Below are positions 12,603 through 24,752 of a stretch of 64,000 bases of DNA, in pieces; positions within the stretch are counted from its first letter, which is position 1, and each line of letters begins with the position of its first letter. The translations under genes and the position numbers were made by a program. The stretch is taken from the NCBI GenBank assembly GCA_037975125.1, contig CM075857.1, positions 20,596,997 to 20,660,996 of the forward strand, written 5' to 3'. Under the pieces are notes generated by a model, which ran no database searches, had not been told where the DNA came from, and was given only the letters and a program-made list of their open reading frames with translations. The DNA comes from Latrodectus hesperus (lineage: Eukaryota > Arthropoda > Arachnida > Araneae > Theridiidae).

Positions 12603-13410
12603 AAACTAGATTCACTCATATATCTTTGAGTTGTCTTTCCAGACAAAACTTGTTTCATCATCAACACACAAGTAATTATTTATTATAATAAATGCATGAG
12701 AAAAGGAAAGTCATTGTCATACGAGAATGCTTATGAAAATAATATCATTTGATATTAATAAATAAAAAGAATGTATAATACAGATAAATTAAAAAGCATT
12801 ATCCTTCAGGGCGTTTTTAGAATGATAATAATGCAGATGCTAAGGATTTAATATCTCCCGCTTTTATTCATCACACTTTTTACTGACTTTGCAGATGTAG
12901 AGTCATTTTACAAAATAATTTCATATGATTTCTAAACACCATCTGACTGTTTTAGAATATCACCCGATTGCCTTAAGACATGTAAAGAATACTTTTTCAT
13001 GAAATCGATTAATAATTTAGCAAATAAAAAAGTAAAAAGTATAAGAACTCATAGCATAGTGTCCAAATGCGAATCTCATGATATGATTATCACCTGCCCA
13101 ACTTCCTGCTAGCGAGAAGGATAGTTTATTGACTATTTAAAATGGCTTATAATGAACAACTTTTTCCCTATTAATAACCCATAAGTAATAGAAAAAATTA
13201 TATCATTTTTATTCAAGCTAGAAATTCAAGCTAATTTTAATCGTTTTCTTGAATAAATACAGAAATAAGAATCATCATAAAAAAACTCAGAAACATCTTC
13301 AAAAATCTTCAATAATATTTAATGGAAAAAAATCTAGTGATCTTTGCTGATGAATGAAAACATTGAGCCTGTTTTATAAAGATAAAATTTCATTCACCTC
13401 AAGATTTTAT

Positions 13411-13493
13411 TGGGCTGCCCGACAGAGACTGATGGTTGAAAAACCAAGGTCTGGCGTAGGATAAAAAAAATAAAAATAAAGATAAAGATAAAA
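13411..13493 (+). mobile_element. Possible retroelement 3' fragment with A-rich tail
   Basis: A GC-richer block (GGGCTGCCCGACAGAGACTG, CCAAGGTCTGGCGTAGG) runs into an AAATAAAGATAAAGAT-type tail. This resembles the 3' end of a LINE or SINE, but no second copy is present here to confirm it. Confidence 0.3.
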
Positions 13494-14128
13494 TTAAAAT
13501 GGATTCTAAATCAGTCAATGTTTAATCAGAGCTTGCCAGTTATCATATTAATATACTCACAAAATCTATTTATACTTAAAATATATTCACAGTTTTTGGA
13601 AAGTAACATTCAAAATTTTCATACATCTTCTATAAATTTGCATTGAATAAGAAATTTTAAATTAAATATCTGAAACTAAAAATCAGATCTTTACAGACAA
13701 AAATGGCAAAAACAACAATAGGGTTCCAGCCAATTTTTCCAGTTTTTATTTATTTATGGACAGCTGATTTTGTGTTTAAATAAATATGTTCATTAACAAA
13801 CTTCTCGAGAACCTTTGAGAATCTCTGAATAAGAAACCAATCATAAACTAATTTTAGCCTTGTTTAAATATTGCCTTAAGATTATTTTAAAGGAAAAAAA
13901 TATTTTTGGTCGTTTTAGTTTTGCAATCAATCAGCAATGGTATGCATCCGGTTTCACAAATAAGATATGGCATCGATTTGTTTTGGAAATTTCTAGGTAT
14001 TTGGACTGTGCCCCCCTATCACTACAAGATCACAAGGGAAAACTTGTGATCTTGATTCGTCTGCTTTTGCAATGCGTTTTGTGGCTTATCAGGTTTGCAA
14101 CTAACTAATGATTTCCAAAAACAAAATG

Positions 14129-14517
14129 AATAATGCATTTAAGTTTAATGTTACAAATATGTTTGTTTGTAGAAAGCAAAGCATTTATACAAACAAACAT
14201 ATTTGTAACGTTATTTGAAAAACTACAAAAACATTATTGGAAACTAAACAATTCAAATAATCCTTGATAAAATAATTTTGGCAAAATAGAATTGTACTAA
14301 AAATTACAATGGTCTGCATTTAATAGAATTAAAAATTACAATGGTCTGCATTTAATAGAAGTCACTCATTCAAATAATCCTTGATAAAATAATTTTGGCA
14401 AAATAGAATTGTACTAAAAATTACAATGGTCTGCATTTAATAGAAGTAAAAATTACAATGGTCTGCATTTAATAGAAGTATAATGCGTATTTTATTTATA
14501 ATATTAAATGCATTATT
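14129..14517. mobile_element. TIR-bounded element with hairpin and tandem repeats
   Basis: AATAATGCATTTAA at 14129-14142 matches the reverse complement of 14504-14517 exactly. Inside, a 22-bp arm (14150-14171, GTTACAAATATGTTTG...) pairs perfectly with 14188-14209. After it come two 117-bp tandem units starting at 14251 and 14368, each holding a doubled ATTACAATGGTCTGCATTTA sub-repeat. No transposase and no clear target duplication, so it may be a non-autonomous transposon or a local rearrangement. Confidence 0.5.
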
Positions 14518-17500
14518 TCTCTACCTATTATTTTATGAACTTTGTTTGTGATTTAAAAAAAATGCCATTTTCAAGAGATTGTTAAATTATCTTATATTTA
14601 AAAATAATTCATAATTTTTTGTTAATTACGTATTTTGTATGTAATTAATATATTATTTGTTTATTATTTGTAAATTATTAATACATACTATTTTTGTGGG
14701 GTTTTATGGAAAGAATAATATAGAATCTTACTCCTCTCCTCAGTAAAGGCGAATCCTTTGATCTATACAAATCAAATGTATAATCTTGAAACTCGCTTTT
14801 GTGATAAAATTTGCATCATGAATATATTTATTTTTTTACTTTGAATCAATTGTTAGGTTAAAGAAAAACGCTGGCTTCAACTGAAACACTCAGATTAAAA
14901 ATATTTATAATGAAGATCCTTCTACTTCATGAGTTTTTTACAAGCATTGCAAAAAATGGTATTGTTTAATCTATCAATCTTTCCCATTAAATCCGTATCA
15001 GGCATTCATCAATTTTTTTGAACAATAATTAATGAATTATGTAATAATATTAAACAATTTCAAAATAAAAATTAATAGAATAACACGTACAATATATTTA
15101 TAATTTAAGGTTTTATTTAATTTGGAATGATAATACTACAAAAAAGAGATAGAATTGACCTAATGAATTAAATATTTTATTTCAGTTGAGAATATTTACA
15201 TTAGCAGATGTAACTCCTTATAGATTTGAGAAGATCCAATATTTTTTTAATTGAATCATATAAGGTTAGCTTGAACTATCAAGTAAAATATTTCTTTAGT
15301 TTTCCTATATTTAAAACAAGATTGATTACATTTGCTTATTAAGTTTGGAATTAAAATGCAACAATATCAGATTTTGTGGCTATTTAGAAAAATATACTTA
15401 ATTTTATAATTCAAATTTAAAAACTTAATTTTATTTGATTCCCGATTTTCATAATTTAAACTGTCTCAATAAAGACTCTTTTTTTTTATTCAAGTTTCAT
15501 TTAGTAATTCATTTATATATATATTCAAATATTTCTTTCATTTAGTAATTCTTTTAAATGTTTGTGTAAAGAGTTTTTCTCAATATAAACGTATAATAAT
15601 TTCTGCTTATAGTAATTTATCTTCCTATCGGTTTGGATTCAGATTCTTTTTTCACTTGATGTTCTCCATCTGGAAAGAGTCTTGAGTTGCATTTCACCCT
15701 CAATAAATCAATGGAGTATATTTTGTTTTTCATTTTCGAATATAATTTGTAATCTGTTTAACATCTTCAGTGTAATTGAGCGTGTTTGTTACGTAATAAA
15801 GAAACTATTTACATTCACTTTTTCAGTACTATTGAGAGAATTGTTAAATTATTTCAAAAAGATATTAATGCAAAATTATAATTATATTTCATTTGAAGTA
15901 AGGCCATTTTATTAGGATTCTTAGTTTAAATGTAGATGTTTCGAATCACTTTACGAATGAACTATATTCAAGATATTTGTTATACTATACTCAAATACTC
16001 TAAATAATATTTCCTTGTATGATATTATTTTGTGAATTTGAGATCCCTTTTGTGCGCTATAGTTAGATTTCTGATGAAAAGGAATAATTTTTAGCGGATA
16101 TAAAATCGGATACTATAGAGAAAACTTTATAAAGAAACTAATATAGTTCCTGTTCTTTTTTTCCAGTTTAACTACTCAAAGTTAGTAGTAATATCACTTA
16201 TTGTTTATCAATGAATTTTTAGAATTTTTTTGCCGTAATACGTAGAGCCAAATAACGTACTAGAAAATAACTATCGAAATAATACCAAACATTTACATCT
16301 TTCTCAGAAAAATATCACAACCAGCTATTTATCAAATTGTTTCTAAAACGGAATTTATTTTTGGTTATTTTTTTTCTAATCAAAATTAGAATTAACTTTA
16401 GTTCAATACATATTGCATTTATATACTAATTTTTCTAGAGTTGTGGTTTTAAACTAATATATCTTCATAGGGAAGATAAAAACCAGCAAATGTAAATGAA
16501 TACAAAACGATATTTTTATGTAAACTAAATCCACTTTGCTTGAAAATTCGAATAATAATTAATTTTTAACAAATGCTAGAAGATTTCCTCTAAAAAATAT
16601 GACACCTATACGAATATAGTAAAAAATCTTTTTAAATACAATAAATTAATAAAGAAAAATCGAAGACTCATGTATTCATATAGAATGAAGAAAATATATA
16701 GAATAAGGAAAAGCTGTCAGACTTTCAGCAGACTGTCAGAGTAAAGAAAACATTCATATAGAATAAGAAAAAGTTCATACCATATAAAATAAAGAAAAGC
16801 TGTCAGAGAATTTGCTTTCAACGCCATGCAATTTAAGTATGGTATCAGAAACAAATACGATTTCAATGGATTTATTTTCTTAAATTCGTTGATTTCATCG
16901 TGTTTATAATAAAATAAGAGCTTTGATGAAGAACTTTAATAAGAGAAATGGCAATAATTCTGAGATAATACATTATATAAAATCAACTAAAAAAGTCATC
17001 GGTCACTCAACTAAATAGTTAATTAATACAATATTTTTTGTTGAGAAACAAACACTCTACATCACACGTTTATTTATCTTATGAAGGCATTCTTTTGAAT
17101 ATATCGGAGAATTGAAATAATAAACACATAAATGTATTTCTTTTGATCGCAGAAAACATCTACGATAATAATTTTTACCTTCGGATCCTATTTTTGCTTT
17201 TAAAAGTTGAATCAATCTCATTTCTTAAAATGTATGTAAAAATAAGGGGGTTTTATGAATTTGAGTTCATTTTTGGAGATATGATTATTAAAAACAAATA
17301 AGGGGGAAATTAAAAGATAATCTGTTAACACATAAATCATCAGCTCATTTAAAACATTAAATTATATTACTGTATTATAAAAAAAACATAAAAATTATAT
17401 ATTAGGATAAGGTTTCTCCCAAGTAATTGGTGCTTGGATTAAGTATACTAAAGAAATTTATTCTTTTCGCCAATTTATGTAAAGATGCTTTTTATGTAAA

Positions 17501-17671
17501 GATGACATATATTTGATTATAATCATTGGCGCATGAATCCACAATGCGATGAACCATATAGTCTACAACTTATGCTTATTATATAGATAAAGATATGTGT
17601 AAAAGAAATTATGTTTAAAATTTCAAAAAATATTTTCAGTTTTTATTGCAGAAAGAAGAGAAGAAATAATA
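14518..17671. other. AT-rich intergenic stretch, nothing recognised
   Basis: A loose repetition of TTCATATAGAATAAG and AGCTGTCAGA between about 16670 and 16815 is the only structure seen. Confidence 0.6.
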
Positions 17672-17684
17672 TTTAAACGGATAT

Positions 17685-18118
17685 CATCATCATCATTCAT
17701 GGCGCGCCAGCCCAGGATGGGCCAAGGCCTTCTGAACAAGTTTCTTCCAGCCACCTCTACTGGCAGCCAAACTCCTCCAATTTTTTGTTCCAAGGACCCT
17801 ACAGTCTTCTTTGACTGCATCCACCCATCTCAGTTTTGGTCTTCCTCTTCTTCTTACGCTGATGGGTTTTGCAAAAAAAATTTCCCTTAGTGTTTTATTG
17901 TCCTTCATTCTAATAACATGTCCGACCCAATTGAGACGGCTTACTTTAATGTGATGTACAATGTCTGGCTCCTGGTACATTTCATAGATTTCTGTATTGT
18001 ATCTTCTGCGCCAGACACCGTTTTCCTTCGTACCTCCAAAGATACTTCTTAAAACCCTGCGTTCAAATAGGCCCAACAGCCTCTCCTCTCTTACAGTCAA
18101 AGTCCAAGTTTCCGAGGA
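17685..18118 (-). mobile_element. RTE-like non-LTR retrotransposon 3' end, copy b, with 13-bp duplication
   Basis: Same family as the copy at 5120-5579. The minus strand reads SSETWTLTVREERLLGLFER, RVLRSIFGG, VWRRRYNTEIYEMY, SRLNWVGHVIRM, RRRGRPKLRWVD, then LAHPGLARHE and a stop, before an ATGATGATGATGAT tail. TTTAAACGGATAT (17672-17684) and TTTAAGCGGATAT (18119-18131) are the duplication, with one mismatch. Less decayed than copy a and useful as its reference. Confidence 0.85.
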
Positions 18119-18944
18119 TTTAAGCGGATATGTTAATTTATTCATTGAAACAAAAATAAATTCAACATTATGTATGTGGGTGAATATAAATATTTAATCT
18201 TTTATCTAAACTAACATAGAAATAAATATCTTATAAAATACACTGTACATTAATTTTTAGGTTACAAAATTTTTCGATCAATTCAAAATTCTAATAATTT
18301 CAAACTACTGTACATTAACAGCAAATTTAAATAATAACGCATTCATTTATTTGACATTTTTAAAAGAAACCTCTTATAATGTTAATCAATTATTTAATAA
18401 AATAAAAAAATTCAAGAAAAGAGAAAAACGACTGTACAGACTACGAAAAGTAAGATTCATTTTTAAAAATGACCATGACATCAGACATTGTGGAAAACAT
18501 TAATGGACAACTGAAGTATACAATATTGAAATTAACAAAGTTGATTATATTTCTTAAGTTTTCAATGTGTTCATTTATGATGAACATAAAATGAAGTTTT
18601 GTTAAAACATTTTTTGAAATACTAGTTATATTTTTTAACATATTAGCTAAATATTCACAAAAATATACCTTCCTTCGACCTAGAAAAAAATCAAGGCAAA
18701 TCATAAAACGTAGTGTGAAATTCGCTTTGCTATTTTTTAATAAAACACAACTTTTTTATAATTTTTTCTAATCGAAGAGGAAAATAGTGATAAATGTATG
18801 GACACTGATTACTACTTTAGTAGCATTTTAACTGACACTATTTACCGGTATTAGGACAAAAGAACAGGTGCTTTCCCTATTTCTCACTTGTGACGAGTAG
18901 GGCAACAGATACATATCCCGGCTTGGCAGTGGGCTCTTAAAAAA

Positions 18945-19246
18945 GACTCATGGTCGCGGTGGCTTGATTGGTTAGGAAATTGCTCTCATCATCGGAAGGT
19001 AGTGGGTTCGAATCCCAGTTTAATCGAAGATATATCGTGTTCGCTAAAGGCGGCTGGGACATATTAAAATTGGGAGTGTTCGCAATGTCCTCCAAGTGAA
19101 ATGACATTTCTGGGGGTAGCAGACCAAGTATTGGGAGGTTTTCTGCTTGATCCTTGATTCAAAGTCAAGAAGAATCCACCCGGCTGCTTCTATTTAACTG
19201 GTAAAGCTCAATTCAAGTGTAAGGAAGCATGCTGGTGCATCAACAG
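18945..19246 (+). mobile_element. SINE family 2, copy a (tRNA-derived)
   Basis: Head GGTCGCGGTGGCTTGATTGG with A-box character, then B box GTGGGTTCGAATCCCAG. The body (GTTCGCTAAAGGCGGCTGGG, CAATGTCCTCCAAGTGAAAT) is shared with three other copies here. It ends GGTGCATCAACAG. CTTAAAAAA at 18936-18944 and 19247-19255 is a plausible duplication. Best preserved copy of its family in the window. Confidence 0.78.
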
Positions 19247-19565
19247 CTTAAAAAATCTCGCATATTCTTAAATTAGCGAGCGGTTTCCTCTTTTCCCTAC
19301 ATGCCTGCAATAATAGGCATCACCTCAGCACCTCTTGAACTAGACCAGAGGGGGGTATTCATAATTGTCCACTTCTTGTATCAGACTTCATGAAAATCAG
19401 CAGTTTCATTAATCTGGTCTGGCAAATTCAGATCAGATTGGAAATTGGAAATAATAGCAGGTTCATTTAGACACCGTTTAATAGATAGCTTAATAGCTGG
19501 CAGTTATTTTTAATGCCTCTTTAATCATTTACTGCTTTTTTGATTTCTAGGAAATCTTATCGAAA

Positions 19566-19735
19566 ATAAAGGGTCCTCTGCCTGGAAAACTCCCAAGCAC
19601 TTATCCCAACATATGCATGCAGAAGAGCAACATCTATCTTCCATTGTTCATCAGGGTCTGGAATCGAAACAGAGATTTCCCGCTCTGGAGACCCTGTTCT
19701 TCCACTAAGATAATCCCATAATGGACTCTCATTTA
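19566..19735 (-). mobile_element. SINE family 5, copy a
   Basis: Minus strand: head TTATCTTAGTGGAAGAACAG with A-box character, degenerate B box TTTCGATTCCAG, then GCATGCATATGTTGGG and GGGAGTTTTCCAGG. The same order is found in three other copies in the window. Confidence 0.65.
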
Positions 19736-19740
19736 GCATC

Positions 19741-19965
19741 ACCCCACAAATTGCCTTCTTATCGATGGCTTTTTGTAGGTAATAGGTCTTATTCCCATGT
19801 TACAAGGGAGGAAACCCGGAAAACTACTAAGCACACACCCCGATTGACGTGCATGCAGATAGCTCCACATTCATCTCATGTTGTTCAGCAGTGGCTGGAA
19901 TCGAACCTGCTGCTCAGAATCCAACCACAAGGCTTGGTGAGTCCATCTGATTCTTTTGCAAACAT
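19741..19965 (-). mobile_element. SINE family 5, copy b
   Basis: Minus strand: CCAAGCCTTGTGGTTGGATT head, intact B box GGTTCGATTCCAG, body TGCATGCACGTCAATC, then AGTTTTCCGGGTTTCCTCCC. It lies directly beside copy a in the same orientation, as a tandem pair. Confidence 0.68.
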
Positions 19966-20387
19966 TGTGATATATAGGAAGTATTAAAAATAGATCTTTG
20001 TAAGAGATAATTGTAAATCAATATTTCAACAAATTATTCATATATAATCCAAATATTTTAGAGATTAAAAGCATTGCTTGATAATTCTGAAAAAACAGTT
20101 TCATCGAATAAAAACACTTAGACTTTGACTTTAAAACATGAATAGATGTTAATAGCTTGGATGAGGAAGGTCTTAAGTATGATTTCCTCATCCAAGTTAT
20201 AAACATGCATTCATGCTGAAATCACAACCAGAGAGTGTGATGGTGGGAAAAATGATATAACCATGAAATTCAAAAGCTGTTAAAACAATTATAACTGTAT
20301 ATAAATTATGTAAAAAAATGGTAAAGTCAATTCCTACTTAGATCAACAAAGAAAAATATCTTCTCCCATATAAAACTAAAATTAATT

Positions 20388-20669
20388 GTTGTTGTCGTGT
20401 GCCACAGCTAGGCTGACACTGTTGGGTGCGCTGCTCCCACTTTTCCAAGTGTACCCTATTTAGGCGTGAAGTCCGACTACCTCAGTACACACATGCCATA
20501 GATACCCGTTTATAGGGTAGGCACAACCATTCACAACCCATCCATACAAGGAAAGAGCAAAGACAGGATAAATAGAGAGGGAAAATCCATCCATGCTGGA
20601 ACCGGGATACGAACCCAGGACTTTCTTATCCACAATCAGACACGCTGACCAGTAGACAAGTTGGGCGGC
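20388..20669 (-). mobile_element. SINE family 1, copy b, with perfect 13-bp duplication
   Basis: Minus strand: tRNA-like head TGCCGCCCAACTTGTCTACT, B box GGGTTCGTATCCCGG, body with CCTACCCTATAAACGGGTA and CATGTGTGTACTGAGG, ending GGCACACGACAACAACAA. ACTAAAATTAATT is repeated exactly at 20375-20387 and 20670-20682. This fixes both ends and shows a complete 282-bp unit; the copy at 2523 lacks about 20 bases of head. Confidence 0.88.
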
Positions 20670-20869
20670 ACTAAAATTAATTAATTAAATTAAATTAATG
20701 AATTAATATTTGAAAATATTGTATTAGTATCAAGTGTCATCCACTACAAGTTTAAAAATTATATTTGAATTTGAGTGGATGAATAAGAAATACTTTATTA
20801 ACTATTGAAAATTTGAACAATATATACATATAAGAAGAGTGTAAACTTGAAAAATTTTTAAAAAGATGA

Positions 20870-21075
20870 ATGGTTGGGACCAATGAAGAGAATAAATGGC
20901 AACCTGTGTAGAAAAATAATTTTTAAAGGTCTGCTTGGGTCAACGAAAGCGAGGAAGACCCAGTAGGAAGACGGATGGAATAAATTGAATTTGAAAATAA
21001 GGACACGAGACAGATTGCTTTGGAGTCAAATTGTCAAGGGGGCAGTTGTTCAACACAGACTGTAGAACAGGGAGT
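20870..21075 (+). pseudogene. Degenerate RTE-like retrotransposon C-terminal relic
   Basis: Plus-strand frames give WLGPMKRINGN, then in other frames RKRGRPSRK and TRDRLLWSQIVKGAVVQ. Their order matches the GH-x-x-RM, RGRP-x-x-RW and C-terminal parts of the intact copies at 5.1 and 17.7 kb. Several frameshifts and stops; no tail or duplication seen. Confidence 0.55.
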
Positions 21076-21244
21076 ATTAACGTTAATTTGTAAGCTAAAT
21101 AAATGATATATTTTTTTACATTTAAATTGAAAAATTCGGCAATTTTTGTAATCGAGGATTTAAAACATTCAAAATTAAAAAAAAGGATTTGAGCTTTCGA
21201 ATTTAAAACTCATTTTCATGATTCGCATGAATAGCGTGTTTCTC

Positions 21245-21595
21245 CCCCCCCATTAGAAAGAATCCGCGGTGGCCTTCGTGTGTCTTTCTCCCCACCAGAA
21301 AGTAGCCGAGTCCTATAACGACCTCTCCAAAGATCCATCATATTCGCTAATGGCTGCTGGGACGCGTTAAAGCAGATCGCGGGTCCGAATGTCCTCCAAG
21401 GGAATGATACCTCTGAGGGAGCAGCCTATAAGTCAAGGGATCATCTGCTTGATCCCTGCTTCTAAATTACAATGACCTGCCCATTTTCGAAGCTACGTTG
21501 GCACACCCTCTGAGTGCCCCACAAGATACGATCAATCCCGTTCCTTGTAGAGCCAAAAGGTCAAAATGCACAAACAATGACGGGGCATCAGAAGA
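21245..21595 (+). mobile_element. SINE family 2, copy c
   Basis: Shares CGCGGTGGC, TTCGCTAATGGCTGCTGGGA, GAATGTCCTCCAAGGGAATG and CTGCTTGATCCCTG with copy a. The B box is lost. Ends near GGGGCATCAGAAG. Start and end are approximate. Confidence 0.62.
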
Positions 21596-21632
21596 AATTT
21601 TTTTTCTATTATTGAGCATTTTTTTTTACGTC

Positions 21633-21686
21633 TAGAGGGGAGACCAAGAAAGAGATCATGGCATCACTTTTTCTTGGTCGCCTCTA
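21633..21686. repeat. Long hairpin (19-bp arms, one bulge)
   Basis: TAGAGGGGAGACCAAGAAA (21633-21651) pairs with TTTTTCTTGGTCGCCTCTA (21668-21686) around a 16-base loop. Arm and loop sizes resemble a small-RNA precursor, but no known family is recognised and it follows a T-rich run. Confidence 0.6.
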
Positions 21687-22329
21687 ACAGGTTCGTTGAC
21701 TTAAGAATGTATTTTTATGAAAAAGAAAACCTGTTTGAGGATTCTGTTTCCCAAACTCGGCTTGAGAATTTATTAAAAAATGTGCGTAAACTAAAAAAAT
21801 ATATATAAACTCGCTTATTTTTCTGTCTTCTCTCAACTTTCATTTAGAAACTTTCACAACCACCAATAGCAAATATCTATTAACTCTACATTCTATATTA
21901 AATAGATTTTTATCGCGAATTAATAAAATGCAATTATAAGAAAATATTACTCATCAGTATAAAATTGTATAAATTTCACTAACTAACAAAAAAAATATTT
22001 TCTCTATTACTTCAATTTAGCTAAATAGAGATATGTTCTATATCGATACTTAAAATAGTTTGATTTTCCGTAATTTTAATGATAAATTTGAAAAGGAATC
22101 GGTAAATTTTTCCCGGTTCAGTATAGAACTCTCTGTATATCATTACTAAATTTTATTAATATATTCAAAGCTTTAAGTGTACCAATTAATAAGGTTGTTC
22201 GTTTTATTATCTCTCTATGTTAGAATTTTACCCATAAATGTATTACAAATATATTAATTAGAAGTTTCCATTCAATAATTGCATAATCTGAAAAAAACTT
22301 GCAATCAGTATAATTTTGTTGATGAATGG

Positions 22330-22990
22330 GTAATTCATAAAAGAGTACATCTTCGGCGTTTCTTCCACCTCCAGATAATCCACCATTGTGGTATGCACTG
22401 GAACAGGGATTGAAGTACCAACCCCCTCTATCGATAGATTGTTGTGAACCGATGGATCTACCGATGAAGAAAAAAAAATGCACCGATCCGGGTTCATTAA
22501 TAGATGAAACAATTCGCAAATTACTGATAAACAACTAAAATGGTTGCAACGTTGCTAAAAATGCTACAACAACGTTGCTAAAGTCAAGGGCGTAGTAGGA
22601 AAGGCTCAGTTTTCGCGCCGATTTCAAATACGAGATTAAGAGACATTCTGTCCCTGTCTTTGAAATCTGCGTTTGATAAAAAGGTGTTTTGTTTTAAATA
22701 TCGAAATTCTTGTTTTGGCATTGAAGGATTCCTATTCTGAAGAAGTGATGGCTTTCTTCAGTGGATATGTGGTATGCTTTACGCAAACATTAGAAAATGT
22801 ATTACTAAGTCCTGGTTCTACTTTTGCCAGTCGGGATGACGCGTTAGTATTGCAGTCTTTGAAACCAAACGGATACGTTTTCGGTAAGGACGACAATGTG
22901 TGGCTTTGAACTTATTTGGTGTCGGAAACGAAGATGGCGAGTCAAGTATTTTACAAAATACTGGATGGACAGCTATTATTAAAAGAAGGC
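22330..22990. other. Unassigned higher-complexity stretch before the solo LTR
   Basis: Less AT-rich than its surroundings. The longest plus frame (22673-22909, 78 codons) and a minus frame (22534-22220) show no domain I recognise. No tRNA boxes, inverted ends or tail were found. It may be an old mobile-element fragment. Confidence 0.25.
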
Positions 22991-23185
22991 GTGATTAAAT
23001 GACCACTGCCGGATACCTTTACAATATCTAACACATTGGGAGAACAAGCAACATATTGTTACAAATTTATAAATAATGATTATATTTGTCTTAAAATATC
23101 TCAGACAGATCGGAAATTCTCACATTTTGGGCAAAAATTGCGGTATTTAGACGTGTTGTAGTTTAAAAGCGGATTTCCTAATGAT

Positions 23186-23245
23186 TTGGCGACAGTTGGC
23201 GAGATTCTTGGCGACTTGGCGACGGTTGGCGAGATTCTTGGTGAC
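23186..23245. repeat. Two 30-bp tandem repeats in LTR U3
   Basis: The unit starts TTGGCGACAGTTGGCGAGAT; the second copy differs at two positions, and a partial third begins at 23246. Repeated enhancer-like modules in U3 are common in LTR elements. Confidence 0.85.
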
Positions 23246-23368
23246 TTGGCGAGAAATCGATACTTCTGGAAACATCCATCACTTAAGCTCTAGGACCAAT
23301 ATTTTTCGAGATAGCCTAGAAGCTTCCAGAACCTTGGCGAAATTGGTAGATTTCTCCGCCAAGTCAGG

Positions 23369-23376
23369 TATAAATA
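23369..23376 (+). promoter_or_regulatory. TATA box of the solo LTR
   Basis: TATAAATA about 209 bases before the AATAAA signal, in the expected place for LTR-driven transcription. Confidence 0.6.
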
Positions 23377-23577
23377 CCGCAGCCCGACATGGAAGAGTAG
23401 AGTTATTGTGAAGACAGTCAGTGAGTGAAGACGATTAGTTGTGACTGCTAGTTGTTCTCTGTCTGAGGTATTTGAGACCTGTGATTGGAAGCTATTTCCT
23501 ATTGTATCTGACGAATTGTAGCTGTATAATTGTGATTGTTACAGCGGGAATTTCGTTTATCTAGGGAAGTTTTTACG

Positions 23578-23583
23578 AATAAA
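23578..23583 (+). terminator. Polyadenylation signal of the solo LTR
   Basis: AATAAA, followed by a GT/T-rich stretch (AGTCTTGTGTTC), about 70 bases before the LTR end. Confidence 0.6.
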
Positions 23584-24009
23584 AGTCTTGTGTTCATTAA
23601 GTGGTCGCTTTATTCAACTCTCAATCAACACGAACCCGTGGAGCTCGGTACAATATGTTACATATAGTGAATTTGATTGTAAAAAACTTGTATTGAGAAA
23701 TAAAATCTGCACAAAAATGGTCCATGTTTTTTCTATTGTATTTGTCGTTTTATGTCTTTATTTAGAGTTTTTATTTTATTTTATTGTTTCTTAAAAAAAC
23801 ATTTCATTATTCTCGAGACTAATGTGAATCAAATTTCTATATAAAAGCTCAGTTATTCAGATATACATTTGTCATTCGGAATGCTTCTTTTCAAAGTCAC
23901 TCATCTATTTGACTTCGTGCTTCATTCCAAATTCAATAAAAATGAGGGGGGGGGGAATTTCTATGAGAGTTCTCTAGGCAACGTTCTGTGTAGGTTAAGT
24001 ATTTATAAA

Positions 24010-24393
24010 GGCCGTGGTAGCCTAGTGGTTAGGTTATCGGCCTTCCGTCCGGAAGAGCGGGGTTCAATTCCCAATGCCGCCAAAGACCCAACGAGTACAT
24101 GCGATATACGTACTCGTTTAATCTGTGGAATCAAAAGTCCTGTGGTCAGTCGTTGAGCAGTTACCATGGGTATAATGGTCTGGAGAAAATTTTCTCCCCC
24201 TTCAGATCAATGTCAAAATTGAGGGAGTGGATCCTTTGGTGATGCCATCTACAGGAAAAGTTTAAAACAAAGTCGTACTTTCACCTTCGTGGTATTCTGA
24301 TTAAAAGAAAGATGCACCCTGCTGACTTAAATTCGCATAGTCAATGGCATAGCGAGCTTGGCTTGTCCAAGTATCATAAGTAACAACAACAAC
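24010..24393 (+). mobile_element. SINE family 3 (tRNA-derived), 384 bp, with clear duplication
   Basis: Head GGCCGTGGTAGCCTAGTGGT (A box) and GGGGTTCAATTCCC (B box), 70 bases in all, ending TGCCGCC. A long unrelated body follows and the tail is TAACAACAACAAC. AAGTATTTATAAA (23997-24009) and AAGTATTTATGAA (24394-24406) flank it, differing at one base. The head is too irregular in its acceptor stem to be a working tRNA gene. Its AAC tail matches that of the retrotransposon at 759-1075. Confidence 0.85.
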
Positions 24394-24752
24394 AAGTATT
24401 TATGAAATTAAGATCCCAATTAATATTATTGTTTTATATAGCTTTCACATTATTAATTTTAATTTGAATGAGAACTTCACCTTTTTAAAGCGTTAAACAT
24501 TAAAATCGAAAAGTTCTTACTCAACATGGAAAGAAAAAAATTACTTATTTATACATCTCTATTTTTAATTAAAAGGACGACTAAAAATTAACTTTATCAA
24601 AAGAGAAAAAAAGTATTTAATTATTTGTCATTGCAATCCTATCTAACGCTACGAATTTAAGTTTATATACGTGTAATTTTTTCCCTTCAAAATAGGTCAC
24701 TCGAAACAAATGTTTCCGGAAAAATTCAAATAAGAAAAGAAAAAATCTGCAG

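Larger units (their letters stand above)
23057..23652 (+). mobile_element. Solo LTR of an LTR retrotransposon, 596 bp, ATAT duplication
   Basis: Begins TGTTACAAAT, ends CTCGGTACA (TG...CA). ATAT lies directly outside at 23053-23056 and 23653-23656. Inside are U3 tandem repeats (23186-23245), a TATA box (TATAAATA, 23369-23376) and an AATAAA signal (23578-23583) in the right order and spacing for U3-R-U5 on the plus strand. No internal region follows, so this is what remains after recombination between two LTRs. Gypsy-like by size and duplication, but the superfamily is not proven. Confidence 0.78.

Noticed and set aside
24010..24080. tRNA gene
   Set aside because: A and B boxes are present, but the acceptor ends do not pair properly and it is continuous with a SINE body and tail flanked by a duplication.
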